Below are positions 54,827-63,523 of a stretch of 64,000 bases of DNA, one piece after another. The notes beneath the pieces are model-generated. The model saw nothing but the letters and a program-made list of their open reading frames with translations. It searched no databases and had not been told where the DNA came from. Position numbers and translations under genes: made by a program. Where the stretch lies: the NCBI GenBank assembly GCA_050874585.1, contig JBNMKZ010000005.1, positions 11,298 through 75,297 of the forward strand, given 5' to 3'. How positions within the stretch are numbered: the first letter of the stretch is position 1; every line of letters starts with the position of its first letter. The DNA comes from UBA1067 sp050874585 (GTDB taxonomy: Bacteria; Verrucomicrobiota; Kiritimatiellia; RFP12; UBA1067).

Positions 54827-56194
54827 ATGAGCAAATACGTTGAAACCGTCCTGAACGATGTCAAGGCTAAGAACCCGAACGAACCTGAGTTCATTCAGGC
54901 TGTCGAGGAAGTCCTCCTCACTCTCGACCCCGTCTTGAAGGCCACGCCCGCCTATGAGAAGAACGCCATCCTCGAACGCATGGTCGAGCCTGAGCGTGTC
55001 ATCATGTTCCGCGTTCCCTGGGTTGACGACAAGGGCATTGTCCGTGTCAACCGCGGCTATCGCGTCCAGTACAACAGCGCAATCGGGCCATACAAGGGCG
55101 GTCTGCGCTTCGACCCGACGGTGAACCTCTCGGTCCTGAAGTTCCTTGGCTTTGAGCAGGTCTTCAAGAACTCGCTGACGACCCTCCCGATGGGCGGCGG
55201 CAAGGGCGGTTCCGACTTCAACCCGAAGCAGAGCCCCCACACGCCTGGCAAGCGCTGCAGCGATGCCGAGGTGATGCGCTTCTGCCAGAGCTTCATGACT
55301 GAACTTTACCGCCATATCGGTGCTGACACGGATGTCCCGGCGGGCGACATGAACGTCGGCGGACGCGAAATCGGCTATCTCTTCGGTCAGTACAAGCGCA
55401 TCGTCAACGAATGGACGGGCGTTCTGACGGGCAAGGGGCTCTCCTTCGGCGGTTCGCTCATCCGCCCCGAGGCCACCGGCTATGGCGACGTCTACTTCGC
55501 GGCGAATATGCTTGAGAAGAAGGGCGAAACCTTTGAAGGCAAGGTCTGCGTGGTCTCCGGTTCGGGCAATGTCGCTTCGTTCGCGGCGGAGAAGTTGATG
55601 CAGCTCGGCGCAAAGGTCGTCACCCTTTCCGACCGCTCGGGCACAATCGTCGTCAAGGACGGCATCTCCAAGGAACTCTTGGCGAAGGTGATGAACCTCA
55701 AGAACGTCAAGCGCGGCGAACTCTCCGAGCTCAAGGGCAAGGGCATTCAGTTCGTGGCGAAAAAGAATCCGTGGCAGCTCGTCGACAAGTACGACTGCGC
55801 GTTCCCGTGCTCGCGCCAGAATGAACTCGACGGCGACGATGCCAAGTTCATGCTCAAGGCCGGATGCACGCTCGTCGGCGAAGGCGCAAATATGCCCTCG
55901 ACCCCGGAGGCCGTCGAAGCCTTCCGCGCGGCGAAGATCATGTACAGCCCAGGAAAAGCCTCCAATGCTGGCGGCGTCGCCACGTCGGGCCTTGAAATGT
56001 CCCAGAACTCCGAGCGCCTCAGCTGGACGCGTGAGGAAGTCGATGCCAAGCTGAAGGGCATCATGAAGGCCATTCATGACAACGCCTACGATGCAGCCGA
56101 ACGCTTCGGCCACAAGGGCGACTATGTTATGGGTGCAAACATCGCCGGTTTCGTCAAGGTCGCCGACGCGATGGTTGCGCAGGGTGTCTGCTAA
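54827..56194 (+). CDS. gdhA: NADP-type glutamate dehydrogenase
   Basis: 455 residues, the hexameric class-I size. It interconverts glutamate with 2-oxoglutarate and ammonium. IGPYKGGLRFDPTVNLSVLKFLGFEQ, the catalytic-lysine stretch LTTLPMGGGKGGSDFNPKQSP, DVPAGDMNVGGREIGYLFGQY and the dinucleotide loop VSGSGNVASFAAEKLMQLGAKVV are all clear. The ATG follows AAAGGA. It is a single gene ended by a 12-bp terminator shared with the convergent DUF2851 gene. Confidence 0.96.
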   Translation: MSKYVETVLNDVKAKNPNEPEFIQAVEEVLLTLDPVLKATPAYEKNAILERMVEPERVIMFRVPWVDDKGIVRVNRGYRVQYNSAIGPYKGGLRFDPTVNLSVLKFLGFEQVFKNSLTTLPMGGGKGGSDFNPKQSPHTPGKRCSDAEVMRFCQSFMTELYRHIGADTDVPAGDMNVGGREIGYLFGQYKRIVNEWTGVLTGKGLSFGGSLIRPEATGYGDVYFAANMLEKKGETFEGKVCVVSGSGNVASFAAEKLMQLGAKVVTLSDRSGTIVVKDGISKELLAKVMNLKNVKRGELSELKGKGIQFVAKKNPWQLVDKYDCAFPCSRQNELDGDDAKFMLKAGCTLVGEGANMPSTPEAVEAFRAAKIMYSPGKASNAGGVATSGLEMSQNSERLSWTREEVDAKLKGIMKAIHDNAYDAAERFGHKGDYVMGANIAGFVKVADAMVAQGVC

Positions 56195-56228
56195 CGGCCT
56201 ATTGGACACGAACCCAAGTTATGGGGAT

Positions 56229-56255
56229 ACGGGCGCGGCACTTTGCCGCGCCCGT
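56229..56255. terminator. Bidirectional terminator between gdhA and the DUF2851 gene
   Basis: A 12-bp perfect GC-rich stem (56229-56240 with 56244-56255) about 35 bases after the gdhA stop and just beyond the DUF2851 stop. The T-run is weak on both sides. Confidence 0.7.
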
Positions 56256-56259
56256 TTGC

Positions 56260-57444
56260 TTATGCGCTTGCACCAATGAGTGAACACTGCTCACAATCCG
56301 GATGGATGGTAAGACAGAAGTCGCGACGAATCTGGATTAGCCCTTGAATTCGAAGTCCATTCGTGGCATAAAGCACCGCTGGATTATGATCCCGTCCGAA
56401 CAACCGGAACGCCGTAAGACGAACAGGGGACGAAACATCCTCAGCAGGCAACCACGAGGGTGCCTCCCATAACCGACCTTCAGCGATGGCGAACGGAACG
56501 ATGACATTGGCAAGAATGGCCGCCGCACGTCCACGACCCACATAGCCATTCGCCGTGAGAATATCCATCATATTCTCACAACCTCCGGTCGAGAAATCAT
56601 CCGCATTCATCAAATCCAAGAGATGCGTTTGGGTAAAGAGCCCCGCCGCCGCCTGCAATCGGACACTCGGCGCATTCCATGGCCGAACGCTGCCACGGTT
56701 CCACGCAACAAACGCCCCTGCGGTCCGCAATGCAACCCCCGCATTCGCAGGCTCTGACCGCAAGACTCTGAGCGGAATTGCACGCGCAACAGCCCTAAAC
56801 CCAGACTCGTTCCCACGATAACCCAGTGCCGCCATAATCTCCTCATAAAAGACCTGTCCCCGTTCTCCCATAGCCAAAGCTCGGCCCAATCGGTCAGCCT
56901 TCATCTGCAGACGGCTCTTCCCGGCGGATTCCAAAACCGCACCAGCCCAGTCAACATCATTCTTGAGAAATTCATAGCAGGGGCGCTCATGTTCTGGCAA
57001 GCGTGAAAATGGATACGCCCCTAAATCAATACATTCGAGCGAGAAAGATGACGATTTGGCGACCTGTTCGCCAATGCAGATCGTGATGGCCGACTGCGGT
57101 AGCGAAGGTGGTCGAGCTCCATCAGACCAGACGAGATGGACAACGACATTCGCATAGGCGAAATCAGTCCCATGCCCATGCGTCGTCCAATCGCCCGGCT
57201 GAAGATGGATCTCGACATCCCCAACTCGTCTGACTCGCTCGTTTCCGATCTCGATAACCGCATGGCGAAAGTCAGGACCGGCGGAAAGGTTCCACTCCCC
57301 CGGGGACACCACCCGGATCTCCTCGCCGCCCTCCGCCCTGAGCACCTCGGGCCGCAACTCTCGATCGTACCAAATCGCCTGCACATGGCGTTCGGTCAAC
57401 GGCTCACCCTGCGCCCCATAGAATTTGCAAGAAGGCTTCGCCAT
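56260..57444 (-). CDS. DUF2851 family protein
   Basis: 394 residues. The N-terminal block (LTERHVQAIWYDREL, GEWNLSAGPDFRHAVIEIG, RRVGDVEIHLQPGDWTTHGHG) is the family's conserved core; its D-x-E-x-H pattern in GDVEIHL resembles metal-dependent nuclease sites, but no activity is known to me. The C-terminal half is helical and ends with a Cys/His cluster (CLTIHPDCEQCSLI) like an iron-sulfur or zinc site. It is the last gene of the comM-to-recA cluster, one base after the recA stop. Confidence 0.82.
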   Translation of the reverse strand: MAKPSCKFYGAQGEPLTERHVQAIWYDRELRPEVLRAEGGEEIRVVSPGEWNLSAGPDFRHAVIEIGNERVRRVGDVEIHLQPGDWTTHGHGTDFAYANVVVHLVWSDGARPPSLPQSAITICIGEQVAKSSSFSLECIDLGAYPFSRLPEHERPCYEFLKNDVDWAGAVLESAGKSRLQMKADRLGRALAMGERGQVFYEEIMAALGYRGNESGFRAVARAIPLRVLRSEPANAGVALRTAGAFVAWNRGSVRPWNAPSVRLQAAAGLFTQTHLLDLMNADDFSTGGCENMMDILTANGYVGRGRAAAILANVIVPFAIAEGRLWEAPSWLPAEDVSSPVRLTAFRLFGRDHNPAVLYATNGLRIQGLIQIRRDFCLTIHPDCEQCSLIGASA

Positions 57445-57445
57445 G

Positions 57446-58474
57446 CTACGCCGCGATCCTTTCCATCAAGGCCTTTCTCGACCGACAAGCGGGAAAGACG
57501 CGTCGAACTGTTTCAGCAATCTGGGCACAAAGTTGTGCATGAAGCTTCAGGTTCTCCCCCATCTCATCCCGATCTTTTCCAAGCCGATTTACACCGAATA
57601 AAAACCATCCATCTTGCTTCCTAACGACACCACACGCCAGGGCTACATCAAGCACAGAACCCTCCGAATCGATTCCCCTTGAATAGTAGATATCAAATTC
57701 AGCCTCCACCAGGGGAGAAGCGAACTTATTCTTGATTACCTGGACTCGTGTTCGGTTGCCAATGGCAACTCCGAACGAATCCTTGAGGACACCGACTCGC
57801 TGGGTGCGCAACCGACAACTTGCATGGAATTTCAAAGCAAGCCCCCCTGGTGTCGTCTCTGGATCCCCAAATACGACCCCTATCTTTTCACGGACTTGAT
57901 TCGTAAAAATGCAAAGCGTATTTGTTCTCGCGGCAACAATAGACAAGTCCCGAAGAGCGCGGGACATCAACCGCTCCTGAAGTCCCACACAATCATCGCC
58001 AACTTTTCCATCTATTTCAGCCTGTGGAGTCAAGGCTGCGACCGAATCAACGACCACAACATCCACAACGCCCGAGCGAATGAGTTCTTTGCAAATCGTA
58101 AGGGCCTCCTCTCCACTTGATGGCTGAGAGACCAATAACCTTGAGATATCAACCCCAATTCGGCTGGCATAATGAAGATCCAAGGTGTGCTCCGCATCAA
58201 TGAAGGCCGCCGTTCCACCCGCCTTTTGAGCGGTGGCGATGACCTGTAGTGCCAGAGTTGTCTTACCCGACGACTCATGCCCAAAGCATTCGACGATTCT
58301 CCCCCGGGGTAACCCGCCCACGCCCAACGCCAAGTCCAACGAAAATGCCCCCGTTGGAATCGCCGCACGATTCTTCTGCCGCGATTCTCCAATATGAAGG
58401 ATGGACATTTCACCGAACTGATTTCGAATGCTCGCCAAGACACCATCAAGTACTGTAGCAACTTCAAGTATCAT
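57446..58474 (-). CDS. recA: Divergent RecA recombinase
   Basis: 342 residues. Walker A GHESSGKTT at 65-73 (most RecA have GPESSGKT), FIDAEHTLDLHYA where AEHALDP is usual, and Walker B VVVVDSVAAL. L1 loop EIDGKVGDDCVGLQERLMSRALR and L2 loop FTNQVREKIGVVFGDPETTPGG are both recognisable. The C-terminal DNA-binding domain is short, without the acidic tail. The core is RecA rather than RadA (no zinc finger, no Lon domain). The start ATG 58474 has GGAG and overlaps the yraN stop as ATGA. Whether it is the only RecA of the cell cannot be told here. Confidence 0.88.
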   Translation of the reverse strand: MILEVATVLDGVLASIRNQFGEMSILHIGESRQKNRAAIPTGAFSLDLALGVGGLPRGRIVECFGHESSGKTTLALQVIATAQKAGGTAAFIDAEHTLDLHYASRIGVDISRLLVSQPSSGEEALTICKELIRSGVVDVVVVDSVAALTPQAEIDGKVGDDCVGLQERLMSRALRDLSIVAARTNTLCIFTNQVREKIGVVFGDPETTPGGLALKFHASCRLRTQRVGVLKDSFGVAIGNRTRVQVIKNKFASPLVEAEFDIYYSRGIDSEGSVLDVALACGVVRKQDGWFLFGVNRLGKDRDEMGENLKLHAQLCAQIAETVRRVFPACRSRKALMERIAA

Positions 58475-58932
58475 ACACACACTCCATCTTCAGCACTCCA
58501 ATCAACCGTGCGGTCGAATGGCTGGAAGAGATTGACATGACGGATATGATCAATTTCAGGTCGTCGGGCTCCTGGTTCACCAAAGATCTCTATCACGTCA
58601 AATCGATAATTCCCCGTCCATCGATTCCGCAAGCGCCACGAATTGCACGCAAGTCGCAGCAACCGCAACTTGCGTCTATCGATGCTACGAAGCCGCGCCT
58701 CCCCGTCCCGATGTCGCGCATGCTGCTTGACCTCAACAAACACAATTGCATCCACCTTTCGGTCATAAGCAATGAGGTCAACCTCCAAGCGGCGATCCCA
58801 TGGACAGGGACGCGCATTACGTTCAACAATCTCCCACCCAGAAAGCCGAAGATATTCCGTTGCGCAATTCTCACCCCATGCTCCATGGTCAACGCCAATA
58901 TTTCCCGTTTTATGCCGCTGGAATAGGGTCAT
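58471..58932 (-). CDS. YraN/UPF0102 family nuclease-like protein
   Basis: 153 residues. GAWGENCATEYLRLSGWEIVERNAR is the family opening; LEVDLIAYDRKVDAIVFVEVKQHAR carries the D...E-V-K metal-binding pattern of endonuclease-like folds, and RFDVIEI closes it. Relatives are associated with DNA recombination or repair but the substrate is unknown. Start 58932 is preferred because GGAGG lies six bases before it. It overlaps the preceding gene by 23 bases and recA by four. Confidence 0.84.
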   Translation of the reverse strand: MTLFQRHKTGNIGVDHGAWGENCATEYLRLSGWEIVERNARPCPWDRRLEVDLIAYDRKVDAIVFVEVKQHARHRDGEARLRSIDRRKLRLLRLACNSWRLRNRWTGNYRFDVIEIFGEPGARRPEIDHIRHVNLFQPFDRTVDWSAEDGVCV

Positions 58933-59506
58933 CCTCTTCCTCCTCATCAGTATGTGAAGCGACTTTCGCCCCGTTTGCCTGCGGAACACCAAAGCAAATT
59001 AGACCTATCGAATCCTCAAACGCAAGGGCAATACCAAGAGCCTCCCATGTATTGAGAAGAATGCGAGCACAACTATCTGCACCCGAATTACCGTTTGATG
59101 TACGATAAATCTCCAACGAATACCCCTGAACCGGCTCCAACAAATGACGCAAGACGATGCGTGTCGAAAACCGTGCCGATCGATGATACAGGCCCTTCCC
59201 ATCCTCAAGATCTTCTCGCTCCCCACGAAAAACCTGCAGCATCTTACAAAGATCCGAAAAACCCAGTTTAACACCAAGCCGCTTCTCCCAGTCAAACGTC
59301 GGGAATCGCGGAATGGCCGCACGACGATCGCCAATGGTCTTCTGATTGGCAAGTTCCAACATAATGCATCCGTCTCGCCGGGCATGTGCAGGATGCAAAT
59401 TCATGCGAAGCGCACACCCTGTCCCTTTTCCATTGGGATGATAGATTGCGAAATCCGGGCGATAGTCCCGAATCGTTGACCCCGTTTCTGTTTTTACCTC
59501 ATTCAT
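58910..59506 (-). CDS. Conserved protein with a Whirly/PC4-like single-strand DNA-binding pattern
   Basis: 198 residues of unassigned family. The centre and C-terminus read FDWEKRLGVKLGFSDLCKMLQV, then GKGLYH, IVLRHLLEPVQGYSLEI and WEALGIALAFEDSIGLICFG. This order (a strand pair, a helix with a leucine-rich DLCKML, a pair of strands around an E-P turn, then a C-terminal helix) resembles PC4/Whirly domains that bind single-stranded DNA. The acidic tail EEEEDD resembles the end of SSB-type proteins. It lies between comM and yraN-recA, matching a DNA-processing role. Fold assignment is inference from pattern only. Confidence 0.5.
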   Translation of the reverse strand: MNEVKTETGSTIRDYRPDFAIYHPNGKGTGCALRMNLHPAHARRDGCIMLELANQKTIGDRRAAIPRFPTFDWEKRLGVKLGFSDLCKMLQVFRGEREDLEDGKGLYHRSARFSTRIVLRHLLEPVQGYSLEIYRTSNGNSGADSCARILLNTWEALGIALAFEDSIGLICFGVPQANGAKVASHTDEEEEDDPIPAA

Positions 59507-59548
59507 GTTTTGTTCCTTTCTGTTGATTTAAGACGCTACACCTATTTA

Positions 59549-61102
59549 TCAGGCCCAGAAATTCCGACCCTCATCATCCAACTGGCGATAGCCAGCCGCC
59601 TCCATGACATCCATTTCTTCAACACAATCCGCACCACGCAAGTCTGCAATGGTGCGAGCAACTCGCAGGATACGATCATACGCCCTGGCGGAAAGGTTGA
59701 GACGTTCAATTGTCCGCCGGAGATTTTCTTGAGCCCTCAAGTCAAGACGGCAGACGGTCGGCAAATCGCGACTACGGACATCGGCATTCGTCAGGACACC
59801 TGGCATCGAGCGATAACGCTCAGCCTGAATCTGCCGCGCCCGAACAACCTCCATGCGAATCTCTGCGCTTGGCCGCCCAGGACGGGCAGTCATCAGTTCC
59901 CTAAACGGAACGGCAGCGACACCAACCTGAATGTCAATGCGATCCAAAAGAGGACCCGACACGCGCCGTTGATATCGAAGAATCTGTGATTGTGTACACC
60001 GGCATTCATGTTGCGGATCGTTGAAATAGCCACACGGACACGGATTCATCGCCGCCACCAACATGAAGCGAGATGGGTAGTCGTGCGCCGCCGAAGCTCG
60101 CGACACACCAACATGTCCATCCTCAAGTGGTTGCCGAAGAACCTCCAGCGCTTGACGGGGAAATTCAGCAAACTCATCCAAAAATAAGACTCCGCGATGG
60201 GCGAGCGAAACCTCGCCCGGCAACGGATGCGTACCACCACCCAACAAGCCTATCGAACTGACCGTATGATGCGGCGCACGAAAAGGTCGCCGCGTCACAA
60301 ATGTACCACCCCCTTTTGCCTCCCCTGCAACGGAATGGATGCGGGAGACCTCCAATGCCTCCTCAACAGTCAACGGCGGCAAGATGGAGGGTATTCGCCG
60401 CGCAATCATCGTCTTGCCCGATCCCGGCGATCCAATCATAAGAATGTTATGTCCGCCGGCAACGGCGACCTCAACAGCCCGCGTAATCATCCCCTGTCCC
60501 TTGACATCCGCAAAATCCTCCCCACGAGTCTCGTCTTTGTGCACAAGCGCGGCAAGATCAGTGATACGCGGACGAATAACGACCTCACCATTCAAGTAGA
60601 GGGTCGCTTCTCTCAATGTCTTGACGGGGATGACATCAATCCCCGTTACAACGCTCGCCTCCTCAACATTTCCGTCAGGGACAATCACAACCCGCTTGCC
60701 AATCCGTCTCATCTCCATAACGATTGGCAAGATGCCGCGAACCTTGCGAACCTCTCCCGAGAGTGCCAACTCCCCAACCATGCCGTAATTATCAAGATGC
60801 TCGTTTTGCAGTCGCCCCGTCGCCTTCAACAGACAAATGGCAATCGGCAGATCGTAAATTGGACCTTCCTTGCGTACATCGGCCGGCGCAAGGTTAACTG
60901 TAACTGCAAACTCACGCTTGGATTGATAACCCGAATTCTTGAGTGCCGTAGAGACGCGATCCTTTGCCTCCTTGACCGCTTGATCCGGCAGTCCGACAAT
61001 CGCAAAAGAATTCGTCCCAACGGTTGAAAAGACTTCTATTTCAACCGTTCGGGCATCTACACCACAGATTGCGCCACTATAACATTTTGCCAACATTTGC
61101 AT
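59549..61102 (-). CDS. comM: YifB/ComM family Mg-chelatase-like AAA+ ATPase
   Basis: 517 residues. The N-terminal Lon-protease-like domain (about 1-170) has SFAIVGLPDQAVKEAKDRV. The AAA+ part has Walker A IGSPGSGKTMIARR, FVTRRPFRAPHHTVS, a Walker B GVLFLDEFAEFPRQ and the family's CPCGYFND Cys-rich loop. The C-terminal domain has SARAYDRILRVARTIADL. In Vibrio and Haemophilus ComM is a helicase that extends recombination during natural transformation. It is first in the cluster with the Whirly-like, yraN and recA genes. Confidence 0.92.
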   Translation of the reverse strand: MQMLAKCYSGAICGVDARTVEIEVFSTVGTNSFAIVGLPDQAVKEAKDRVSTALKNSGYQSKREFAVTVNLAPADVRKEGPIYDLPIAICLLKATGRLQNEHLDNYGMVGELALSGEVRKVRGILPIVMEMRRIGKRVVIVPDGNVEEASVVTGIDVIPVKTLREATLYLNGEVVIRPRITDLAALVHKDETRGEDFADVKGQGMITRAVEVAVAGGHNILMIGSPGSGKTMIARRIPSILPPLTVEEALEVSRIHSVAGEAKGGGTFVTRRPFRAPHHTVSSIGLLGGGTHPLPGEVSLAHRGVLFLDEFAEFPRQALEVLRQPLEDGHVGVSRASAAHDYPSRFMLVAAMNPCPCGYFNDPQHECRCTQSQILRYQRRVSGPLLDRIDIQVGVAAVPFRELMTARPGRPSAEIRMEVVRARQIQAERYRSMPGVLTNADVRSRDLPTVCRLDLRAQENLRRTIERLNLSARAYDRILRVARTIADLRGADCVEEMDVMEAAGYRQLDDEGRNFWA

Positions 61103-61217
61103 CCCTTTCGTTTGGACGCAAATAGTATGACATTTTCCGCAGAAAGTTTTCTTTCGCGAATCTTACATGAATCTTACGATTTCGTAAGAATCGAAGTCTC
61201 ACTCCCGTTCCATCAAA

Positions 61218-61255
61218 TCAAAAAAAAATGGGTCGCAGCGCAAAGCCGCGACCCA
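61218..61255 (-). terminator. Terminator after secY
   Basis: An 8-bp stem (61229-61236 with 61248-61255) about 35 bases past the secY stop, followed on the minus strand by about nine T. Confidence 0.88.
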
Positions 61256-61288
61256 CATCCAGTTCCCAAGGGAAACACTTGGAACACA

Positions 61289-62686
61289 TCAGACGCCACC
61301 ACGGCCACGCAACGTGCCGTGCGACAGGAAGCCATCGTACTTACGCACGAGCAAGTGGGATTCCATAATCCGAAGCGTATCAAGGGCAACACCAACGATA
61401 ATGAGCAAGGACGTCCCGCCGAAGAATGAGGCGATTGCCCACGGAACGGACATCCAGCCCATCAGAATCATCGGAATCAGCGCAACAATCAGCAAACCCG
61501 AACCGCCAATCAGCGTAATCTTCGTCATCATATCGTCAAGATATTCCGCCGTAGCCCGACCAGGGCGGATGCCCGGCACATAGGAACCGTCCTTCTTGAG
61601 ATTCTCAGAAATGTCAATGGCATTGAACTGCGTCGCAACCCAGAAGAAGGCGAAGAACATGATCAGCACGGCGTAAACACAAAGGTGCAGGGCCGTCGGA
61701 TTCGACAAATCCTGAGCAAAGCGATTCAGTGTTCCGCTGAAGCCCGTCGATGTTGCATCCGTAACTTTCATGAGAAGCGCAGAAGGAATCTGAATCAACG
61801 GCTGAGCAAAGATAATGGGCATCACACCCGTATAGTTGACGCGCAACGGCATAAAGGTCTGCTGCATACCGTAGGTGTTGCCACCGCCAACCGAACGCCG
61901 CGTCGAGTGAATGGTGACCTTGCGCACACCCTGAGTCAGCATCACCGTACCCATGACGACGAGAAGGAAGAACCCAATCAGCACGGGCAATTCAGCAATG
62001 GGAGCCGAGGCTTGAACACCGGCCAAGCCAAAGTAACGTTCCCAGGCGCTAATCAATGCGTCCGGAAGGCGCGACGTGATGTTAATCATAATAATCAGAG
62101 ACGCACCATTACCAACGCCAAATGTCGTAATCTGATCCGCAAGCCACATCACGAAAAGCGCGGCAGATGTCATGCCAATGACCGTCATCAGATGGAACCC
62201 AAGCCCAGGATTGACGACAAGATTCACACCCGCAAAGGCCTGGCCAAGAGCTCCCGGATGGCTGAGCATCGTCGCAATACCCCACGACTGAACCACGCAA
62301 AGCACAATCGTCAGATAACGTGTAATCTGCGCAAGCTGCTGGCGCCCAGATTCGCCATCCTTCTTCAACTTCTGAAGCGACGGAATGACAGACGAAAGAA
62401 GCTGAATCACGATCTGCGCCGAGATGTAAGGCCAGATGGACAGAAAGCCAATTGCGCACTGCCCAAGAGCACCACCAGTAAAGACGCTAAGCCAGTCAAT
62501 CAATCCGCCACCGGCAGAATTCTGCCGCGCCGTCTCAATCACCTGCTGAAGGGCACGCCAGTCAACGCCCGGAGTTGGAATCTGCGACACGAGACGGCAC
62601 ACGAACACGAGTCCGAGCGTAATCAGAATTTTCTTTCGCAGCTCCGGAATCCGAAACGCGTTCGAGAAACCTTTCATCATCGACAT
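61289..62686 (-). CDS. secY: Preprotein translocase subunit SecY
   Basis: 465 residues with about ten membrane helices. Hallmarks: FRIPELRKKILITLGLVFVCRLVSQIPTPGVD, GALGQCAIGFLSIWPYISAQIVIQLL (pore region), the central TSAALFVMWLADQITTFGVGNGASLIIM and the cytoplasmic loop with LKKDGSYVPGIRPGRATAEYLDD. Usually secY lies within the spc ribosomal operon, but here it stands between smpB and comM. It has its own promoter inside the smpB 3' end. Confidence 0.96.
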   Translation of the reverse strand: MSMMKGFSNAFRIPELRKKILITLGLVFVCRLVSQIPTPGVDWRALQQVIETARQNSAGGGLIDWLSVFTGGALGQCAIGFLSIWPYISAQIVIQLLSSVIPSLQKLKKDGESGRQQLAQITRYLTIVLCVVQSWGIATMLSHPGALGQAFAGVNLVVNPGLGFHLMTVIGMTSAALFVMWLADQITTFGVGNGASLIIMINITSRLPDALISAWERYFGLAGVQASAPIAELPVLIGFFLLVVMGTVMLTQGVRKVTIHSTRRSVGGGNTYGMQQTFMPLRVNYTGVMPIIFAQPLIQIPSALLMKVTDATSTGFSGTLNRFAQDLSNPTALHLCVYAVLIMFFAFFWVATQFNAIDISENLKKDGSYVPGIRPGRATAEYLDDMMTKITLIGGSGLLIVALIPMILMGWMSVPWAIASFFGGTSLLIIVGVALDTLRIMESHLLVRKYDGFLSHGTLRGRGGV

Positions 62687-62725
62687 AGTCTTATCTTACT
62701 CCTCTGTATTGGATATGTTTTCGGC

Positions 62726-62755
62726 ATTATACCATAAATCAGGCGCCCCTTTCAA
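62726..62755 (-). promoter_or_regulatory. Promoter of secY
   Basis: Minus strand TTGAAA (62750-62755), an 18-base spacer and perfect TATAAT (62726-62731), about 40 bases before the secY ATG. Confidence 0.7.
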
Positions 62756-63191
62756 GGTCGCGACGCATGGCTTTCTTCTTCAGGGAATCTCGTTTGTCGT
62801 GCAGGGCCTTACCTCGGCAAACACCCAACTCGACCTTGACCCGCCCATGCTTGAGAAAGAGTTTCAGCGGAACAAGCGTCAGCCCCTTCGCCTCCGTCTT
62901 CATCCGCAGTTCTCGAACTTCCTTCGCATGAACCAACAACTTGCGGTTCCTCTTCGGGTCGTGATTAAACCGATTCCCGAACTCATAGACGGCAACATCC
63001 GCCCCGACCAGCCACAGCTCATTCCCCAGTACGGCCCCATAGGATCCCGCCAACGACACGCCTCCGCGGCGAACAGACTTGACCTCAGTACCAGTCAATT
63101 GAATACCGCACTCGATCGTCTCAAGTACGGTATAGTCATGTCGAGCCTTTCGGTTTTCGACCAGCAGGGGACTGAACTTCCGCTCGGGCAC
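62739..63191 (-). CDS. smpB: SsrA-binding protein SmpB
   Basis: 150 residues, the usual size. It carries tmRNA to stalled ribosomes. NRKARHDYTVLETIECGIQLTGTEVKSVRRGGVSLAGSYG, ELWLVGADVAVYEFGNRFNHDPKRNRKLLVHAKEV and LKLFLKHGRVKVELGVCRGKALHDKRDSLKKK define the family, including the basic C-terminal tail. The tmRNA gene itself was not seen in the window. It is two bases after the rpoZ stop, so they are co-transcribed. Confidence 0.96.
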   Translation of the reverse strand: MPERKFSPLLVENRKARHDYTVLETIECGIQLTGTEVKSVRRGGVSLAGSYGAVLGNELWLVGADVAVYEFGNRFNHDPKRNRKLLVHAKEVRELRMKTEAKGLTLVPLKLFLKHGRVKVELGVCRGKALHDKRDSLKKKAMRRDLERGA

Positions 63192-63192
63192 G

Positions 63193-63468
63193 TTAGTCAG
63201 CGTAGAGCGAGTTCACGCTCCCATGCTTGTTCCACTTCGTCTTCGCATCCTCCGCGCGAGCGATGGCATCAAAGTCAATTTCCGCAATCAACTTGCCCTC
63301 CGCGACCTCACGCAAGGCAATATCGCACTTGTCCTCGTCAAGGGACTCCGGACGAATCAGCGGCTTGGCACCGTTGATCAGTTCGCGCTCACGCTTGGAA
63401 ATGAGGTTCACCAGGACGGGTGTCGAGGGGACCTTCTCATGGGCCTTCTTCAAGAGTTCACTATTCAT
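63193..63468 (-). CDS. rpoZ: RNA polymerase omega subunit
   Basis: 91 residues. VLVNLISKRERELINGAKPLI matches the conserved omega/Rpb6 core with its two helices; KCDIALREVAEGKLI follows. Omega helps fold and protect the beta-prime subunit. The start 63468 has GGAG eight bases upstream; longer in-frame readings cross the promoter and are rejected. It is first gene of the rpoZ-smpB unit. Confidence 0.88.
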   Translation of the reverse strand: MNSELLKKAHEKVPSTPVLVNLISKRERELINGAKPLIRPESLDEDKCDIALREVAEGKLIAEIDFDAIARAEDAKTKWNKHGSVNSLYAD

Positions 63469-63493
63469 TCGACTTCTCCAATTGGAAGTGCAT

Positions 63494-63523
63494 ATTATAC
63501 TATATTTGGGCTTCGGCCTGCAA
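63494..63523 (-). promoter_or_regulatory. Promoter of rpoZ-smpB
   Basis: Minus strand TTGCAG (63518-63523), an 18-base spacer and perfect TATAAT (63494-63499), about 25 bases before the rpoZ ATG. Confidence 0.65.

Noticed and set aside
54791..56209. 472-codon minus-strand open frame opposite gdhA
   Set aside because: gdhA motifs are complete on the plus strand; the antisense frame is a composition shadow.
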